Below, piece after piece: positions 62,509 through 64,000 of a stretch of DNA of 64,000 bases. The translations under genes and the position numbers were made by a program. The stretch is taken from positions 124,001 to 188,000 of the forward strand of contig NZ_FUZE01000005.1 in the NCBI RefSeq assembly GCF_900168205.1. Direction: 5' to 3'. The DNA is from Chryseobacterium balustinum (GTDB lineage: Bacteria > Bacteroidota > Bacteroidia > Flavobacteriales > Weeksellaceae). Every line of letters begins with the position of its first letter. Position 1 is the first letter of the stretch. The notes under the pieces are model-generated. The model had not been told where the DNA came from. It was given only the letters and a program-made list of their open reading frames with translations, and made no database searches.

Positions 62509-62590
62509 GGGCAGCTATTTCCGTCTTCCACTCCCGCTTTTTTGCCTCCGCTTCGCTCCGGCAAAAAGAGCTCCGTTCAAGCCGGGCTGC
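62509..62590 (+). repeat. structured intergenic repeat, copy 3
   Basis: It reads GGGCAGCTATTTCC, then a perfect hairpin (TTTTTGCC with GGCAAAAA around a 13-base G/C-rich loop), then GAGCTCCGTTCAAGCCGGGC and TGC. The ends GCAGC and GCTGC pair. It lies between uppP and truB. It is related to the copies at 8366-8434 and 25001-25146. Confidence 0.7.
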
Positions 62591-62636
62591 AATTTGGTCG
62601 TTTACTGAAATATAGGTAATTAATTAAAAAAATACA

Positions 62637-62682
62637 ATCAAAAAACTCTTAAACCCTCCAACTCTAAACACCCTCCAACCCA
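62637..62682 (+). repeat. pyrimidine-rich near-repeat upstream of truB
   Basis: AACCCTCCAAC, CACCCTCCAAC and related words repeat at about 15-base spacing immediately before the truB start. It may influence the truB message or be an interspersed C/T-rich element. Confidence 0.4.
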
Positions 62683-62685
62683 ACA

Positions 62686-63384
62686 ATGACAGCTGAAGAA
62701 TTACAATCAGGACACATATTTTTATTAGACAAACCTTTGGATTGGACTTCTTTTCAGGCGGTCAATAAAATGAAATATAAACTCAAAAGAGAATTTGATC
62801 TTCCAAAAAAGTTTAAAATCGGTCATGCCGGAACTTTAGATCCTAGAGCTACAGGATTACTGATTGTCTGTACAGGAAAGTTCACAAAAAAAATCCCTGA
62901 AATACAGGATGCTCCAAAAGAATATTGGACAGAAATAAAAATAGGGGTACAAACCGAATCTTATGACACCGAAAAACCAGAAATTCTTCACCAGGATATT
63001 TCAAAGGTAACAGAAGAAGATGTAAAAAATGCTTTAGATAAATTTTTAGGTGAAATAGATCAGAAGCCACCCATTTTTTCTGCAATTAAAATTGACGGAG
63101 CAAGAGCCTATAATTTGGCAAGAGCAGGAGAGGAGGTCGAAATGAAATCCAGAAAAACAACGATTCATTACATCAAAGATGTTGAGATCAATTTTCCTTT
63201 GTTGAGCTTTACGGTGGGTTGTTCAAAAGGAACGTACATCAGAAGTTTAGCACACGATATTGGTCAGGAATTGACTGTAGGAGCTTATCTTACCCAATTG
63301 AGAAGAACAAAAATCGGGGATTACAAAATCGAAGATGGAACCAGCGATTTTTTAGAAAACGAATATAGATTTGAAAATTTATGA
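62686..63384 (+). CDS. truB: tRNA pseudouridine(55) synthase
   Basis: TruB isomerises U55 in the T-loop of tRNAs; 232 residues, short because the C-terminal PUA extension is missing, as in other Bacteroidota. The catalytic Asp52 lies in HAGTLDPRATGLLIV, and the family segment KPPIFSAIKIDGARAYNLAR and CSKGTYIRSLAHDIGQEL complete the active site. The next gene starts inside its stop codon region (four-base overlap, ATGA), so translation is coupled. Confidence 0.95.
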   Translation: MTAEELQSGHIFLLDKPLDWTSFQAVNKMKYKLKREFDLPKKFKIGHAGTLDPRATGLLIVCTGKFTKKIPEIQDAPKEYWTEIKIGVQTESYDTEKPEILHQDISKVTEEDVKNALDKFLGEIDQKPPIFSAIKIDGARAYNLARAGEEVEMKSRKTTIHYIKDVEINFPLLSFTVGCSKGTYIRSLAHDIGQELTVGAYLTQLRRTKIGDYKIEDGTSDFLENEYRFENL

Positions 63385-63956
63385 TTAAAAATTTATTATT
63401 GATCTCTGTTTTACTGTTTTCTTTGACAGCATTTTCGCAAGTTGATGATTCCAAGAAGCCTAAGATGGATTTTTATTTTAATCCTTCTTTAAATGTAGGT
63501 TTAAACTTAAAAAAAGAAAAGCAACTCCCTAATAATACTCAATATATTCAACAGGATGCAAAACGAAAGCTCAGCTATGGCATTACCGCAATAGGAGGTT
63601 ATAATTTTCTTCCTAATTTTGCATTGGGAACAGGTCTGAAATATAGTTTTATAGAAGATAATTATCATTTGGTGTATTGGATGATTCAGCCCAAAATTAT
63701 TTTTAATCCTGGAGATCAGCCTTTTTATATAGATCTTAATTATGGTAAACAGATAAACAATTCTGTAGTTTCAGACTCAGAATTTTGGGGAGCCAGACTT
63801 GGTATTCAGGTTTCGTATTCAAAAAGATTAAGTCAGGAAGGCGGGCTTTTTTTTGAAGGTCATAAAGTGGGAAATAATAATCCTTTTTTTATAGGAATAA
63901 GTTACGGAATCACAATTTTCAGCAACAAAAATTACACAGTAGAAGGAATAGAATAA
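63381..63956 (+). CDS. small outer-membrane-like protein of unknown function
   Basis: Protein of 191 residues with a signal peptide (MIKNLLLISVLLFSLTAFSQ), and a mature part with alternating beta-strand-like pattern (NVGLNLKKE, GGYNFLPNFALGTGLKYSFI, ARLGIQVSYSKRL). It resembles a small outer-membrane barrel. It overlaps truB by four bases and is itself overlapped by the next start codon, so it is translated between two RNA pseudouridylation enzymes without apparent link to them. Function unknown. Confidence 0.7.
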   Translation: MIKNLLLISVLLFSLTAFSQVDDSKKPKMDFYFNPSLNVGLNLKKEKQLPNNTQYIQQDAKRKLSYGITAIGGYNFLPNFALGTGLKYSFIEDNYHLVYWMIQPKIIFNPGDQPFYIDLNYGKQINNSVVSDSEFWGARLGIQVSYSKRLSQEGGLFFEGHKVGNNNPFFIGISYGITIFSNKNYTVEGIE

Positions 63957-64000
63957 TGGAAAAAACACGTATTAATAAATATCTTTCAGAAGTTGGTTAT
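63956..64000 (+). CDS. 5' end of S4-domain pseudouridine synthase (RluF-like)
   Basis: Only 15 codons are inside the window: MEKTRINKYLSEVGY. This is the typical start of an S4 RNA-binding domain of pseudouridine synthases of the RluB/RluF type. Its ATG shares one base with the stop codon of the preceding gene (TAATG). Assignment rests on this short piece and gene context, so it is tentative. Confidence 0.5.
   Translation, partial: MEKTRINKYLSEVGY

Noticed and set aside
1..64000. tRNA or rRNA genes
   Set aside because: I looked for T-loop words such as GGTTCGAATCC with matching acceptor stems on both strands and for rRNA-like GC-rich blocks; none was convincing.

Overview
This 64 kb window is chromosomal DNA of a member of the Bacteroidota, most likely family Weeksellaceae (Chryseobacterium or a close relative). 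The evidence is: low G+C; no Shine-Dalgarno sequences; promoters of the Bacteroidota type (TTTG near -33, TAnnTTTG near -7); several large secreted proteins with type IX secretion (T9SS) C-terminal sorting domains; and gene forms typical of Flavobacteriia (exonuclease-fused DnaE, fused E1 alpha/beta, DnaJ with half a zinc finger). I saw no phage, insertion sequence, CRISPR array, rRNA or tRNA. Most of the window is ordinary housekeeping and envelope sequence.

Layout. 1-6.3 kb: 3' end of prfB, a DedA membrane protein, two alpha/beta hydrolases, a DUF808 membrane protein, an acyltransferase and small unknowns. 6.4-12.8 kb, all leftward: dnaJ, grpE, an Nramp metal transporter with a palindromic operator at its start, a DUF937-OmpA fusion and proS. 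13-19.5 kb: a Gly/Trp/Tyr-rich lipoprotein paired with an outer-membrane barrel, a ZIP metal transporter operon, two methyltransferases and small membrane proteins. 19.9-28.4 kb: a YeiH-type exporter with its LysR regulator, a glycosyltransferase, a methionine gamma-lyase-like enzyme divergent from an Lrp regulator, a bestrophin-like channel and fused branched-chain 2-oxoacid dehydrogenase E1. 28.4-44 kb: a secreted subtilase, dnaE, then three consecutive T9SS-sorted adhesin-like proteins whose last ~90 bp are almost identical. 44-51 kb: a voltage-gated-type potassium channel with a zinc ribbon tail, a Nif3/CT398-like pair, an acyl-CoA ligase and an acyl-CoA dehydrogenase. 51-59.5 kb: a DUF4349 lipoprotein, a lipoprotein plus secreted reprolysin-like protease, prfC, and a type B T9SS cargo. 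59.5-64 kb: rsmA, then ftsX-DUF3098-uppP-truB-barrel protein-rluF (cut by the window end).

How the genes work together. DnaJ and GrpE are the DnaK co-chaperones. The Nramp and ZIP proteins handle divalent metals. The E1 component, acyl-CoA ligase and acyl-CoA dehydrogenase belong to branched-chain and fatty acid catabolism. Five proteins carry T9SS signals (four type A, one type B) and a sixth, the reprolysin-like protease, probably does; no T9SS machinery gene lies here. FtsX, UppP and RsmA/TruB/RluF serve division, wall synthesis and RNA modification.

The items most worth a second look are sequence-level oddities rather than a new defence or biosynthetic system: a family of structured intergenic repeats (three copies), apparent gene conversion of sorting domains, loss of all zinc ligands in a zinc-ribbon family protein, loss of one zinc site in DnaJ, a degenerate PHP domain in an exonuclease-fused DnaE, and promoters so close to start codons that several transcripts may be leaderless.
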